Shown here: positions 1 through 9,574 of the stretch, piece after piece
How the letters are laid out: each line of letters opens with the position of its first letter
How positions within the stretch are numbered: position 1 is the first letter of the stretch
Source of the DNA: Marinobacter halophilus
GTDB taxonomy: Bacteria > Pseudomonadota > Gammaproteobacteria > Pseudomonadales > Oleiphilaceae
Assembly (NCBI RefSeq): GCF_003007685.1
Contig: NZ_PXNN01000017.1
Span: forward strand, 785,143-849,142
DNA length: 64,000 nt
Direction: 5' to 3'
Made by a program: the position numbers and the translations under genes
The notes under the pieces: generated by a model
The model's input: the letters and a program-made list of their open reading frames with translations, nothing else
Told to the model about the DNA's origin: nothing
The model's database searches: none

Positions 1-15
1 TCTCACAGCGCGGGG

Positions 16-1047
16 TCAGGAATCGGCCAGCAGCTTCTTCGCCGCAGCTGACCGGTAAAACGACCCCAGTCTCCTGCGCACCAGTGCCTCGAGGTAACCT
101 TCCTCACGCAGCACATCAATAATCGGCAGCGCCAATGCTTCAACCTCGGTAACGATGACCTGCCGGGTGACGCCCACGTCCTGCAACAACTCCATGACCG
201 GTCGATCACCGTATTTGACGAACAGGTGATCAACCACAGCCTGGGCACAACCGTCAAAATACCCGGTTTTACGGAAATTCAGCCAGAACTCGTAACCCAA
301 TACCACGAAGGCCTGCAGCTCTACTTCACCCAAACCGTCTTGAAGCTGGTCAATGGTCTGCCCTTCCAGTGATACCCAGGCAGCCATGACGCTGTCCCTG
401 AGTTCATCGTCCGAGAACGCCTTGTGCAAAAACTGCTCACTGCGAGCGAGCAGTCCGGGCAGGCTCTCGGACAACCAAGCCTTGATGCGCCGTTCAAAAG
501 TTTCATCCAGCCCAGGCACGGCCTTGTTGGCCATCTTCTTGCCGAACTTCATCATGGAGCCCACGCCGGGTACCGAGCGGGCGATCAGGTTATCTTCGTA
601 TAAATAGTTGATCAGGCCGTGATACACCACGTTCGACACCAGTTCCTGATACACCGGATGCGCCATGATCTCGGTGATGATGCGCTCGCGCTGGTTGCGC
701 AGTTCCAGTGCCTCATCGATAAATTCGCTGGCCTGCTCCCGAGACAGAATCTCGCCCAGGGTGGTGTCAGATTGCACCTGAGCCTTCATCACCTCGTTCG
801 CCATCTCTGCCGCCAGTTCCGGGATGCCCGCGTCCAGCTCCATGTCGACGACAATCCGCCGGATCACACCCATAATTTGATCAACACTGGTCAGTCGGTT
901 CAGGGTGATCCTATCGGCGTGGTTCAGAAGTTCGTCCACCTCCTGATCAAGAAACTTCTGCAGCTTCGCCCCTTTCAACGCGGCCATCTCGTGTTTGACG
1001 TGTGCTTCCAACAGAGTATCAACAAGGTTTTGGGTGGTTTTGGTCAT
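16..1047 (-). CDS. conserved hypothetical protein, 343 aa
   Basis: I do not recognise a named domain. The protein is acidic and mostly alpha-helical by composition, with no signal peptide or clear membrane segment. A basic, glycine-containing stretch (VPGVGSMMKFGKKMANKAVPG) lies near the middle. The ATG at 1047 follows AAAGGA and CAGG sequences, so the start is plausible. It is transcribed in the same direction as the degV-like gene, about 135 bp downstream of it, and could share its transcript. The reading frame is complete inside the window (stop near 16). Reality of the gene is fairly sure from length and codon use; function is unknown. Confidence 0.75.
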   Translation of the reverse strand: MTKTTQNLVDTLLEAHVKHEMAALKGAKLQKFLDQEVDELLNHADRITLNRLTSVDQIMGVIRRIVVDMELDAGIPELAAEMANEVMKAQVQSDTTLGEILSREQASEFIDEALELRNQRERIITEIMAHPVYQELVSNVVYHGLINYLYEDNLIARSVPGVGSMMKFGKKMANKAVPGLDETFERRIKAWLSESLPGLLARSEQFLHKAFSDDELRDSVMAAWVSLEGQTIDQLQDGLGEVELQAFVVLGYEFWLNFRKTGYFDGCAQAVVDHLFVKYGDRPVMELLQDVGVTRQVIVTEVEALALPIIDVLREEGYLEALVRRRLGSFYRSAAAKKLLADS

Positions 1048-1182
1048 AAACCTGGCATCCTTTGACGGGGGGTCCTGAAATTTGATTGTGAGGCTAACAC
1101 GAACCGGGCAAAGGCGGGTTTGCCTGAATTACCTGAAGGAAGGTATCGCAGGGCCAGTCAGGCAAACCGGCCACGACTACTA

Positions 1183-2133
1183 TTACTGAAAATCGTTGAA
1201 AGCATGGGGCTCAGCCGCAAGGGCCAAGCAGATACTTCCGGGGCCTACATAAATCGCGCTGGTGATGCCCATTTGCGATAACAGCAGCTCCACGCCATGG
1301 CGTTCACAGGCATCCCGCAATCGGTTCAGCCCTGGCAGATCTTCGATATCGGTCCAGCTCAGACCACAGGAAAGACTGACATAAGGGGTCAGCAAACCGG
1401 CGTCTACGCGGGCTGCTGCGTAATTCATCACTTTCTCAACGGCCATGTCGAAGTGGCGAGTCTTGACCACAGGCTTGCCTTCAACGCCGCGGCCGAAGAT
1501 CACTGGAGTGATGTTCAGCGCTTTACCGAGAAAGGCCGCCAATGCCGAAACATTCTTATCGCCACGACGGCGCGCGCGCTCGCGGATATAATGCAAATCG
1601 CGGGGGATCACACAGGTGTAGATCTTGTCGGTAAACGATTCCACTTCCTGGCGCAGGGCGTTCTTGGACACGTTCTGGCCAATCAGCCGTAGGGTGTGAG
1701 CCGCCAGTAACCCTTGCCCGGCAAAAATCTGCTTGCTGTCGATGACCCGCATGGAGAACTTGCCATCCCGGCCAGCTGCCTTGCGGGCACCCTCATAATG
1801 CGCCATCACGGAATTCATCGCTTCAGTGGCGTTCTGAAAGATCTGGCTACGATTTTTGGTGACAGTCTCGCAGATGGCCACGTCAAATTCCGTCACAACC
1901 TGCTCCATCAGCAGGTCATGAATCTGTTCCACTGTAAAGGCCCGGGTTTCCGCCTCATGAGCTTTGTCCAGCAAGCCACTCAGGTAGAACTCCTGAGTGC
2001 GTACGGGATCATGTTTGTCGGTATAGGTCTGGCCGTCGATAATCGCGGTGACCGGCAACACGAACAGGTCGTGCTTGCGGGCAAAGTCATAAGGCAGGTC
2101 ACAGGCGGAATCAACAATCAGGCCTACGCGCAT
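1183..2133 (-). CDS. DegV family fatty-acid-binding protein
   Basis: The 316-residue protein opens with GLIVDSACDLP, the DegV signature in which the conserved Ser binds the carboxyl group of a fatty acid. A second typical segment is the VTAIIDGQTYTDKHD region. DegV/FakB proteins bind acyl chains; in Firmicutes they present fatty acids to a kinase (FakA). No FakA-like kinase gene is nearby, so the partner is unclear. The ATG at 2133 has GGAG about 9 bases upstream. Length is a little above the usual 280-300 residues. Confidence 0.85.
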   Translation of the reverse strand: MRVGLIVDSACDLPYDFARKHDLFVLPVTAIIDGQTYTDKHDPVRTQEFYLSGLLDKAHEAETRAFTVEQIHDLLMEQVVTEFDVAICETVTKNRSQIFQNATEAMNSVMAHYEGARKAAGRDGKFSMRVIDSKQIFAGQGLLAAHTLRLIGQNVSKNALRQEVESFTDKIYTCVIPRDLHYIRERARRRGDKNVSALAAFLGKALNITPVIFGRGVEGKPVVKTRHFDMAVEKVMNYAAARVDAGLLTPYVSLSCGLSWTDIEDLPGLNRLRDACERHGVELLLSQMGITSAIYVGPGSICLALAAEPHAFNDFQ

Positions 2134-2251
2134 GCTGTGTGTCTCCGGGTGCGGGCCGCGCCTCAGGCGGGCGAGCCCTTTCTTGTCATGTTTTTTAATG
2201 CGCTACAGTTTTGCACAAGCTGGTGAAAATTTCAGCACCCGGATGCAACAC

Positions 2252-3070
2252 TCACACTTCAAGCTCTTTCAGATTCTGTTGCACGAGCGTCCGGTTGTCT
2301 TGTTGCCACGGGTGAAAACCCTTGCGCATATAGGCGAAGAACTCCGGCAAGCATTTACGCAACACGCCAGGCCGCCCCCACAGAAAGTTCAGCCCCCCGA
2401 GCCAGGTTTTCACGCTCCAGAGTTTGCCATCGGTTTTCAGCAGGCTACAGGTGTTCAGGAAGGTGTACTTGAAGAAGTTCCAGGTCACGAACAGAAAGAC
2501 AATCCGGCGTAAACGCTCATTACCCACACAGGCCTGGTAAACGTCAAACGCCACCGATTTGTGCTCGGTTTCTTCGATCGCGTGCCAGCGCCACAATCGC
2601 TGCATGGTGGGTGTAGCACCCTCCATCCAGTCCGGATGGCTCAGAATCGCGTTCGCCAACACCGCCGTGTAGTGCTCGGCACCACAGGTACCCGCCAGCT
2701 GCCGGTCCGGCGGCATCCGGCCAACCCAGTCCATGTGCTTGCGGAATCGTGTGTCCAGGGCGTCGATATCGTAACCCCGCGCTTTCAGGGCGTCGTTGTA
2801 GTCCTTGTGCTCCCGGCTATGCAGCGCCTCTTGACCAATAAAACCACGAATCTCCTCGGTCAGCTTCGGATCGTCTATCTGATCCCGGTACAGCCGGACC
2901 GCATTGATAAATTGCTGTTCGCCATCTGGAAACTGCAGGGACAGAGCGTTGAAGAACGCGGTGCGGAAGGCGTCGTTTCCATGCCACAGGGTTTTCAATT
3001 CACCCTTAAGATCAAAGCGCAGATTTCTCGGTTTGACGGCGATGCCGTCCGGTGTGGAACTGATGGTCAT
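2252..3070 (-). CDS. PF10118-type metal-dependent hydrolase (ferritin-like), copy 1
   Basis: A soluble protein of about 272 residues with two metal-ligand style motifs, EALHSREHKDYN and AIEETEHKSVAFDVYQ, characteristic of the predicted metal-dependent hydrolase family PF10118. The biochemical reaction of this family is not established. The ATG at 3070 is chosen because AGGGGG precedes it; an upstream in-frame ATG at 3133 would add 21 atypical residues. A paralogue with the same two motifs lies at 60032-60883. The downstream gene is degV-like, in the same direction. Confidence 0.85.
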   Translation of the reverse strand: MTISSTPDGIAVKPRNLRFDLKGELKTLWHGNDAFRTAFFNALSLQFPDGEQQFINAVRLYRDQIDDPKLTEEIRGFIGQEALHSREHKDYNDALKARGYDIDALDTRFRKHMDWVGRMPPDRQLAGTCGAEHYTAVLANAILSHPDWMEGATPTMQRLWRWHAIEETEHKSVAFDVYQACVGNERLRRIVFLFVTWNFFKYTFLNTCSLLKTDGKLWSVKTWLGGLNFLWGRPGVLRKCLPEFFAYMRKGFHPWQQDNRTLVQQNLKELEV

Positions 3071-3242
3071 TGGACCCCCTGTTGTCGGCTTGTTGTTTGT
3101 TTTTGGAAAACTCGACATTGGATAATTATTCACCAGTACCCCGAGTGTAACTCCCGATTCAAGCCGGCGGAAAGAGGTTTCTGATTAAATATCGACACGC
3201 TGTCATAAAATGACAAACTGTCAGCACCAGGCTTTCGGCCAC

Positions 3243-3267
3243 AAAAAAGGGAGGCATAAAGCCTCCC
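3243..3267 (-). terminator. rho-independent terminator after the NCS2-like permease
   Basis: On the minus strand GGGAGGC-TTTAT-GCCTCCC forms a perfect 7-bp stem followed by six T. A second hairpin (TGACGCCGC / GCGGCGTCA, 3285-3310) lies between the permease stop and this terminator. Confidence 0.85.
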
Positions 3268-3313
3268 AAGGACACACAGTGGGTTGACGCCGCCGAATCC
3301 AGCGGCGTCAGGT

Positions 3314-4690
3314 TCAGTGTTCTTTCTTCTCTTTCGCACCCGGTGCTTCGGGATCCGGGGTGAATCCGAGCATATGAGTGCGCTCAATCAGGAAGTACAG
3401 GACGGCACCGGTCGCCAGGCCCCAGCCCGCGCCATAGACGGCCAGTGCGACCCCCATGGTGCCGGCAATGCCGCGCTCGGTGTTGTTTTCCAGTTGCTCA
3501 AAGCCAACCATCAGGCAGATGTAACCCGTCAGCAGCAGAGTCAGCGACAGCGCGATCGGCAACACCGGCTGGAAGAAGCTCACCAGTGGCAGCATGAACA
3601 GGGCGATAAAGCCAGTGATCCAGAAAGTGCCACCCCCGCTGTAGATGGAATCCATGGCGTTGCGGCCGTACTTGTAACGCTCGGCCATAGTCGCGGTTAC
3701 CGCGGTCCAGATCGGACCGGCGAGACCCGGGTATGGCGCGAAGAAGGCATGGCCACCGTTACGGATGGCCGTTACCAGGTGGGCACGGTCGATGCTGTTG
3801 TCGATGTCTTCGTCTTTACGCAGGTGATCAACACGGCTCATCAGCGATTGCCCGACCACGATGTCACCAAAGGCGATGACGTAGGCAATAACCGCGGTCG
3901 GAATGGCGTACAGGAAGATGTTCAAGTCCGGGAAGCCGACCGTGAACGGCAGGTAGTTCCAGAGCTGGTCAAAAGCCGGCTTGGTGATGCCCCATTCAAC
4001 AGTCGGCACATCGTATTCACCAACAGCAAAACCCACGAGGATGGCCACAACCATACCCGGCACCATGCCGTAGTTGGCGATTTTACGCGCCAACACATTG
4101 GTGTCGACAAAGCCTTTGAACGACACCGAGAACATCAGGTACAAGCAGACCAGACCGCCAACAATCAGGGAGATCGGCGTGTTGGCAAGCCGGCCACCGG
4201 CCTCGATCTCACCCATGAGCGCCGCGATACCAGCACCGATGATAATGCCACCTTTCATCGAACGGGGGATCAGCTCCACCAGCTTACTGCCCAGCCGGGT
4301 AACGCCCAGGAACAGGAAGATGATAAACACCAAAAACTGCAGGGCAAACAGTGCCTGAATCGCTTCAGGACCGGGTTCGTAATCGGACAGGAACAGCAGT
4401 ACTACCGGAATGCCCGGGGTAATCCAGCCCGGCACCAGGGGCACGCCCAGCAACGCCGGTAGCATAAAGCCAATGCCACAGATGACCACGTAGGCCAGGG
4501 CGACGTCATAAGGCACGCCAAGATAGGTTTCCAGGAGCGGAATCATTGCCAGGCTGACCACGAACATGATCAGCGCCTGCACCATCTCCGCGAATTCCCA
4601 GCGATAGTGGATAAATGGCAGACGGACTTTAAACGGACCTGCCGGCCAGAACGGCTGTTCTTCACCGTTCTTTCTGTGAAACATTTGCAT
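3314..4690 (-). CDS. NCS2/SLC23-like permease, multi-pass membrane protein
   Basis: A 458-residue polytopic membrane protein with about a dozen hydrophobic segments, resembling nucleobase/ascorbate (SLC23, xanthine-uracil) permeases. The QSLMSR-containing helix region and long glycine-rich helices (GGIIIGAGIAALMG) fit that fold. The ATG at 4690 has GGAGG seven bases upstream. It lies 95 bp downstream of the acyl-CoA synthetase in the same orientation, so the two probably share a transcript that ends at the terminator at 3243-3267. The pairing suggests uptake of an organic acid or related substrate that is then CoA-activated, but the substrate cannot be read from the sequence. Confidence 0.8.
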   Translation of the reverse strand: MQMFHRKNGEEQPFWPAGPFKVRLPFIHYRWEFAEMVQALIMFVVSLAMIPLLETYLGVPYDVALAYVVICGIGFMLPALLGVPLVPGWITPGIPVVLLFLSDYEPGPEAIQALFALQFLVFIIFLFLGVTRLGSKLVELIPRSMKGGIIIGAGIAALMGEIEAGGRLANTPISLIVGGLVCLYLMFSVSFKGFVDTNVLARKIANYGMVPGMVVAILVGFAVGEYDVPTVEWGITKPAFDQLWNYLPFTVGFPDLNIFLYAIPTAVIAYVIAFGDIVVGQSLMSRVDHLRKDEDIDNSIDRAHLVTAIRNGGHAFFAPYPGLAGPIWTAVTATMAERYKYGRNAMDSIYSGGGTFWITGFIALFMLPLVSFFQPVLPIALSLTLLLTGYICLMVGFEQLENNTERGIAGTMGVALAVYGAGWGLATGAVLYFLIERTHMLGFTPDPEAPGAKEKKEH

Positions 4691-4784
4691 GATATTACCT
4701 CCGGGCGCACCGGTCGGGTGCGCCAGTCAATGTTGTTTTTGTGACGAGGTTCGGTGGCACCGCGCGGCGCCACCGTTCAAAAGA

Positions 4785-6413
4785 TCAATTCAGTTCTTTG
4801 GCCTGATCCCGCAACACGAACTTCTGGATTTTGCCGGTCGATGTTTTTGGCAGTTCCGAGAAGACGACGGTTTTGGGCACTTTGAACCGGGCCAGATGCT
4901 CGCGGCAGAATTCGATAATGTCTTCTTCAGACACATCGCCGGCCTCGGGCTTCAGGGTGACAAAGGCGCAGGGTGTTTCGCCCCACTTTTCGTCGGGTCG
5001 CGCCACAACGGCGGCTTCCATCACCGCCGGGTGGCGGTAGAGGGTGTCTTCAACTTCGATGGTGGAAATGTTCTCACCACCAGAGATGATGATGTCTTTC
5101 AGGCGATCCTTGATTTCCATATAACCGTCTTCGTGCCATACCGCCAGATCGCCGGTGTGGAACCAGCCGCCACGGAAGGCTTCTTCCGTGGCCGACGGAT
5201 TCTTCAGGTAGCCCTTCATCACGGTGTTACCTCGCAGGAAGATCTCGCCGATGGTCTTACCATCTTTCGGGACCGGTTGCATGTTGCTGGAGTCAGCCAC
5301 CATGGTGCCGCCCAAAGTGTGGTAACGAACACCCTGGCGCGCCTTGATCTGGGCGCGTTCGCGCAAGGGCAGCTCATCCCATTCAGACTTCCAGGCACAC
5401 ACGGTCACCGGGCCGTATACTTCGGTCAAACCGTACACGTGCGTTACTTTGATACCCAGCTCTTCGATGGCACCAATCACCTGGGCCGGAGGTGCCGCAC
5501 CGGCGGTCATCGATTTCACTTCGTGATCAATGCCCGCTTTGGCTTCCGGAGAGGCGTTGAGCAGCGCATTCAGCACGATGGGTGCGCCACACATATGGGT
5601 CACCTGATGGTCGCGGATCAACTGCAGAATTCTCTCCGGATCCACCCGGCGCAGACACACGTGGGTGCCGGCCATGGCCGTGATGGTCCAGGGGAAACAC
5701 CAGCCGTTGCAGTGGAACATCGGCAGCGTCCACAGGTACACCGGGTGCATGCCCATCGACCAGACGGCCTGGTTGCCGAGCGCATTGATGTACGCGCCGC
5801 GGTGGTGATACACCACACCCTTCGGGTTGCCGGTGGTGCCGGAGGTATAGTTCAGGGAGATAGCATCCCACTCGTTAGCGGGAAAGCTCCACTGGAATTG
5901 CGGATCACCTTCCTGCAGGAACGCTTCATAGTCCAGATCGCTGACCTGAACGCCCTCTCCGTATTCCGGGTCGTCGACATCAATCACCAGCGGCTTGTGC
6001 TCGAGATGACGAATCGCGTCTTTGACCACCTGACCGAATTCCCGGTCGGCAATCACCACCTTGGCCTCACCGTGCTCCAGCATGAAGGCGATGGCCTCGG
6101 CATCCAGGCGTACGTTCAGGGTGTTCAGCACCGCGCCAACCATGGGCACACCGAAATGGCACTCGACCATGGCGGGAATGTTCGGCAGCATGACGGCTAC
6201 CGTATCGCCATTGCCAATTCCTCGGCCCTTGAGGGCGGAGGCCAGGCGGCGACAACGGCTATAGGTGTCGGCCCAGTTGCGGCGGATGGCACCGTGAATG
6301 ATCGCGGGATAATCCGGATACACACTGGCCGTGCGCTCGATAAAATCAATGGGGGACTGAACAGCGTAATTGGCGTCCCGGGGCGCAAGGCCCTGGTCAA
6401 AGATCGAAGTCAT
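4785..6413 (-). CDS. AMP-dependent acyl-CoA synthetase
   Basis: A 542-residue member of the adenylate-forming family: P-loop motif [12 protein letters not shown] near residue 190, the A5-type YGLTE motif, the GWFHTGDLAV motif, and the C-terminal GKIQK containing the catalytic lysine. It activates a carboxylic acid to acyl-AMP and then acyl-CoA. Family relatives include medium-chain fatty acid ligases and the methylmercaptopropionate ligase DmdB; substrate specificity cannot be assigned. AGAGGA precedes the ATG at 6413. It is divergent from the FixL-like kinase (gap 6414-6569), so that two-component system may control it. Confidence 0.9.
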   Translation of the reverse strand: MTSIFDQGLAPRDANYAVQSPIDFIERTASVYPDYPAIIHGAIRRNWADTYSRCRRLASALKGRGIGNGDTVAVMLPNIPAMVECHFGVPMVGAVLNTLNVRLDAEAIAFMLEHGEAKVVIADREFGQVVKDAIRHLEHKPLVIDVDDPEYGEGVQVSDLDYEAFLQEGDPQFQWSFPANEWDAISLNYTSGTTGNPKGVVYHHRGAYINALGNQAVWSMGMHPVYLWTLPMFHCNGWCFPWTITAMAGTHVCLRRVDPERILQLIRDHQVTHMCGAPIVLNALLNASPEAKAGIDHEVKSMTAGAAPPAQVIGAIEELGIKVTHVYGLTEVYGPVTVCAWKSEWDELPLRERAQIKARQGVRYHTLGGTMVADSSNMQPVPKDGKTIGEIFLRGNTVMKGYLKNPSATEEAFRGGWFHTGDLAVWHEDGYMEIKDRLKDIIISGGENISTIEVEDTLYRHPAVMEAAVVARPDEKWGETPCAFVTLKPEAGDVSEEDIIEFCREHLARFKVPKTVVFSELPKTSTGKIQKFVLRDQAKELN

Positions 6414-6569
6414 TGGCGTGGTCCTCTAACTCGGATGTTGTTCTTATGGCTTATGGCGTATTCAGAAGAATAGCCAAAGCAGCTATACTTCAAACTGCCG
6501 GAAATGGTAGATCACAGCAACAATACTAGAAACTCTACCATGGTATTATAGGATATTTACTATAACTCT

Positions 6570-8078
6570 ATGAGCCCATCTAAAAACCCGATCGCTTTCA
6601 GCCCACTACTGGCCAAAGACCCGCACCCCACCCTGATCGTGAACGACAGGGCCGACGTGCTAACCACGAATGCCTCAGCGGATGCCTTATTAAACAAAGC
6701 ACAGCTGAGCACCGCTGGCCAGTTACTGCCGGTAAACGCCGGAGCACTGGTCGCATCGGCACTCGAACAGGGGCGTGCCATCGAGAACGTCGAATCCCGG
6801 TTTACCGGCACTATCTGCCTGTGGTGCTTCATTCCGGACCCACACAGCCAGCAGGTGCTGATACGCGGGCGTGACGCCACACAGGACATACTTGCCCAGG
6901 AAGAAGCCGTCCGCTCCAGCCGCCTGTACCGGTTGATAACCGAGAACACCACCGACCTGATTTCCCGTCACGCGCCGGATGGCCGCTTCATTGACGCCAC
7001 GCCAGCGTCCTGGCGACTGCTGGGTTACTGGCCGGAAGAATTGCGGGGGCAGGCACTCGAAATGGTGTTTCAGGGCGAACATGTTGCAGAACAGCTGGCC
7101 CTGACCCGGCACCGGCTGCGGGAAGACGGCTACGCCACCATGACCCTGGAGATCCTGCACCGGAATGGCAGCCGGCGCTGGTTCGAGATTGCCAGCCGGG
7201 CCATTCGCGAGACCTACACCGGCGCCGTAGTGGAGGTCATCAGCGTGTCCCGCGACATTACCGCCCGGGTGGCATCAGAGGAGCAGACCCGCCTGCTCGC
7301 GGACGAACTGGCCCACACCGCCCGCCTGGCTACCCTGGGCGAGCTGGCCTCCAGTATTGCCCATGAGATGAATCAGCCGCTGGCCTCGATCGTGAACTTT
7401 GCCTCGGCCAGCCAGCGCTTCCTGAAAGAAGCCGACCAGCAGCCGGACAAGCTCATCAAAGTTGACGATGGCTTGCAGAAAATCGTGCACCACGCCAATC
7501 GGGCGTCAGAAGTGATCAAACGGCTGCGGGCCTTTCTGCGCAAGGGTGAGAAGCGCATGGGGCCAGTCGCGCTGAACGCCGTGATCACCGACGTTGTGCG
7601 CCTCTGCCAGTGGGAGGCCGACAAGAACGGCGTGCGGCTGTATGAAAATCTGGCGGCGGACTCGCCCGTCATTACCGCCGACCCGGTCTTGCTGGAACAG
7701 GTACTGATCAATCTGATTCGTAACGGCATCGAAGCCAACGTCGAGGCCAACCCGGACCCGGGCAGCGCCGGAACCTCACGCATTGTGGTGAGCACCTGCG
7801 TGAACGACCAGCAGGAAACCCTCATTCAAGTTTCCGATGAAGGTAACGGGCTAAGTGACGAAGGCATCCGCCAGATGTTCCAGCCGTTCTACACCAGCAA
7901 ACCCAAAGGCCTGGGGTTGGGCTTATCCATGAGTCGCTCGATCATCGAAGGTTTCGGTGGCTTCCTTGATGCCACCCGAAGAGAAACCGGCGGGCTTGCG
8001 TTGATCTGCCGGTTCCCAGCCAACAATCTGCGCTGCATTCAGAAAAATCACTCAGGAGTACCCCCCGATGCCCGGTAA
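6570..8078 (+). CDS. PAS-domain sensor histidine kinase, FixL-like
   Basis: A 502-residue kinase without clear membrane segments, so probably a cytoplasmic sensor. Two PAS-like regions (about 15-115 and 120-230; the second has LLGYWPEELRGQ) precede the dimerisation/phosphoacceptor motif SIAHEMNQPLASIVNF (phospho-His about residue 265), an N box (LINLIRNGIEAN) and G boxes (DEGNGLSDEG, GLGLGLSMS). The heme-ligand region of true FixL is not evident. It overlaps the downstream response regulator by 11 bp. The upstream gap with the divergent acyl-CoA synthetase contains a 10-bp palindrome, TACCATGGTA (6536-6545), a possible operator. Confidence 0.9.
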   Translation: MSPSKNPIAFSPLLAKDPHPTLIVNDRADVLTTNASADALLNKAQLSTAGQLLPVNAGALVASALEQGRAIENVESRFTGTICLWCFIPDPHSQQVLIRGRDATQDILAQEEAVRSSRLYRLITENTTDLISRHAPDGRFIDATPASWRLLGYWPEELRGQALEMVFQGEHVAEQLALTRHRLREDGYATMTLEILHRNGSRRWFEIASRAIRETYTGAVVEVISVSRDITARVASEEQTRLLADELAHTARLATLGELASSIAHEMNQPLASIVNFASASQRFLKEADQQPDKLIKVDDGLQKIVHHANRASEVIKRLRAFLRKGEKRMGPVALNAVITDVVRLCQWEADKNGVRLYENLAADSPVITADPVLLEQVLINLIRNGIEANVEANPDPGSAGTSRIVVSTCVNDQQETLIQVSDEGNGLSDEGIRQMFQPFYTSKPKGLGLGLSMSRSIIEGFGGFLDATRRETGGLALICRFPANNLRCIQKNHSGVPPDAR

Positions 8079-8724
8079 CCCCCAGTCACCCGCCAACACC
8101 GTGTATGTGGTCGACGACGATGCCGGCATGCTGGAATCGACCCAGTGGTTGCTGGAATCCGTAGGGCTTGAAGTCAACGCCTACAGTGATGGCCGGCAGT
8201 TTCTGGATGCGGTGGCAGGTTGTCGCCCCGGCTGCGTAGTGCTGGACATCCGCATGCCCGGGCTGGGCGGGCTGAATGTGCAGGAGGAACTGCAGAAGCG
8301 GGATCTGAATGTACCCATTATCTTTATTTCCGGCCACGCTGACGTCCCTATCGTGGTGCGGGCGTTCAAGTCTGGCGCCTTCGATTTCATCGAGAAACCA
8401 TTCAACGAACAGCTGCTTCTGGACAGCGTACAGCAAGCGCTGCAGGGGACCTCAGCGGCTCAGCAGAATAGCCCCGTCAGCGACGATACCGAAGCCCTGA
8501 TCAGCACCCTGACCCGGCGCGAGCGCGACGTCTTCCTGCCTCTGGCCCAGGGTTACACCAGCCGGGAAATTGCCGAGCAGCTGGACGTCAGCGTCAAGAC
8601 CATCGACCTGTACCGCGCCCGGGTGATGAAGCGGCTGGGTGCGGAGCGACTGCCGGATGTGACCGGCATTGCCATTGCCGCCGGTCTGCTGGACCCGGTG
8701 CAATTAAGGAATAAGGACCAATGA
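8068..8724 (+). CDS. FixJ/NarL-type response regulator
   Basis: A 218-residue regulator. The N-terminal receiver has the acidic pair VVDDDAG, the phosphoacceptor in VVLDIRMPGLGG and the conserved Lys in FDFIEKPF. The C-terminal LuxR/FixJ helix-turn-helix includes LTRRERDVF and SREIAEQLDVSVKTIDLYRA. It overlaps the cognate kinase by 11 bp and the next gene by 4 bp (ATGA), so the three are translationally coupled. Confidence 0.92.
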   Translation: MPGNPQSPANTVYVVDDDAGMLESTQWLLESVGLEVNAYSDGRQFLDAVAGCRPGCVVLDIRMPGLGGLNVQEELQKRDLNVPIIFISGHADVPIVVRAFKSGAFDFIEKPFNEQLLLDSVQQALQGTSAAQQNSPVSDDTEALISTLTRRERDVFLPLAQGYTSREIAEQLDVSVKTIDLYRARVMKRLGAERLPDVTGIAIAAGLLDPVQLRNKDQ

Positions 8725-9530
8725 TAAACACACCGATCTACCAGATAGACGCCTTTAGCAACGAACTGTTCGGTGGCAACCCGGCCGCCGTCATGCCGCT
8801 GCCAGGCTGGCTGCCGGACGCCTTGTTGCAATCCATTGCCGGGGAAAACAACCTGTCGGAAACGGCCTTTCTGGTGGCAACACCAGAACTTGATGACGCA
8901 GACTTCCGCATTCGCTGGTTCACGCCCACTGCCGAGGTGCCGCTGTGTGGCCATGCCACGCTGGCATCGGCCTGGGTAGTGTTTAACAAGCTGGACTGGC
9001 CCCACAGCATCGTTCGCTTTCAGTCAGAGTCCGGGCCACTGGCGGTGGCGCAAAAACCGGACGGCTGGCTGGAGCTGGACTTTCCGAACCTGGCCTTCGA
9101 GCGCTGCCCCACGCCGGCGCTGATTACCGAAGCGCTGCTAGGCGCGCCGGATGACGCCTTTTTCGTTCCCAACGACACCAACTACATGGTGGTTCTCAAG
9201 TCTGAGGCGGAGGTCCGATCCGCCGCCCCGGATATCCGCAAGCTGGCACAACTGGGCAACCAGGGCCTGATTGTCACCGCTGAGGGTGAACACTGTGATT
9301 TCGTCAGTCGATACTTTGCACCGGGCGTCGGTATTGACGAAGACCCGGTAACCGGCTCGATCCACAGCGTATTGACGCCCTACTGGGCCAAGCGGCTGGG
9401 CAAAACCACGCTGCAGGCGCGGCAGCTCTCGGCTCGCGGTGGTGAACTGCGCTGTGAGCTGAACGGCGAACGCGTGGCCATCGCCGGACAGGCCGCCTTC
9501 TTCATGGAAGGTTCCGTGCAGCTGCCCTGA
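8721..9530 (+). CDS. PhzF family isomerase/epimerase
   Basis: A 269-residue protein of the PhzF/diaminopimelate-epimerase fold. Motifs are the N-terminal DAFSNELFGGNPAAV, the acid region NNLSETAFL with the conserved catalytic Glu, and the C-terminal GIDEDPVTGSIH. PhzF proper isomerises dihydro-3-hydroxyanthranilate, but most chromosomal members have unknown small-molecule substrates and no other phenazine gene is present. Its ATG overlaps the response regulator stop (ATGA), which suggests shared control. Confidence 0.88.
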   Translation: MINTPIYQIDAFSNELFGGNPAAVMPLPGWLPDALLQSIAGENNLSETAFLVATPELDDADFRIRWFTPTAEVPLCGHATLASAWVVFNKLDWPHSIVRFQSESGPLAVAQKPDGWLELDFPNLAFERCPTPALITEALLGAPDDAFFVPNDTNYMVVLKSEAEVRSAAPDIRKLAQLGNQGLIVTAEGEHCDFVSRYFAPGVGIDEDPVTGSIHSVLTPYWAKRLGKTTLQARQLSARGGELRCELNGERVAIAGQAAFFMEGSVQLP

Positions 9531-9574
9531 GGCTGATATACTGCCCGCCGGTTTTTAGCAGCAGCGAGCAGGCA

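Noticed and set aside
8721..9530. Phenazine biosynthesis locus
   Set aside because: Only a PhzF-like isomerase is present; none of the other phz genes occur nearby.
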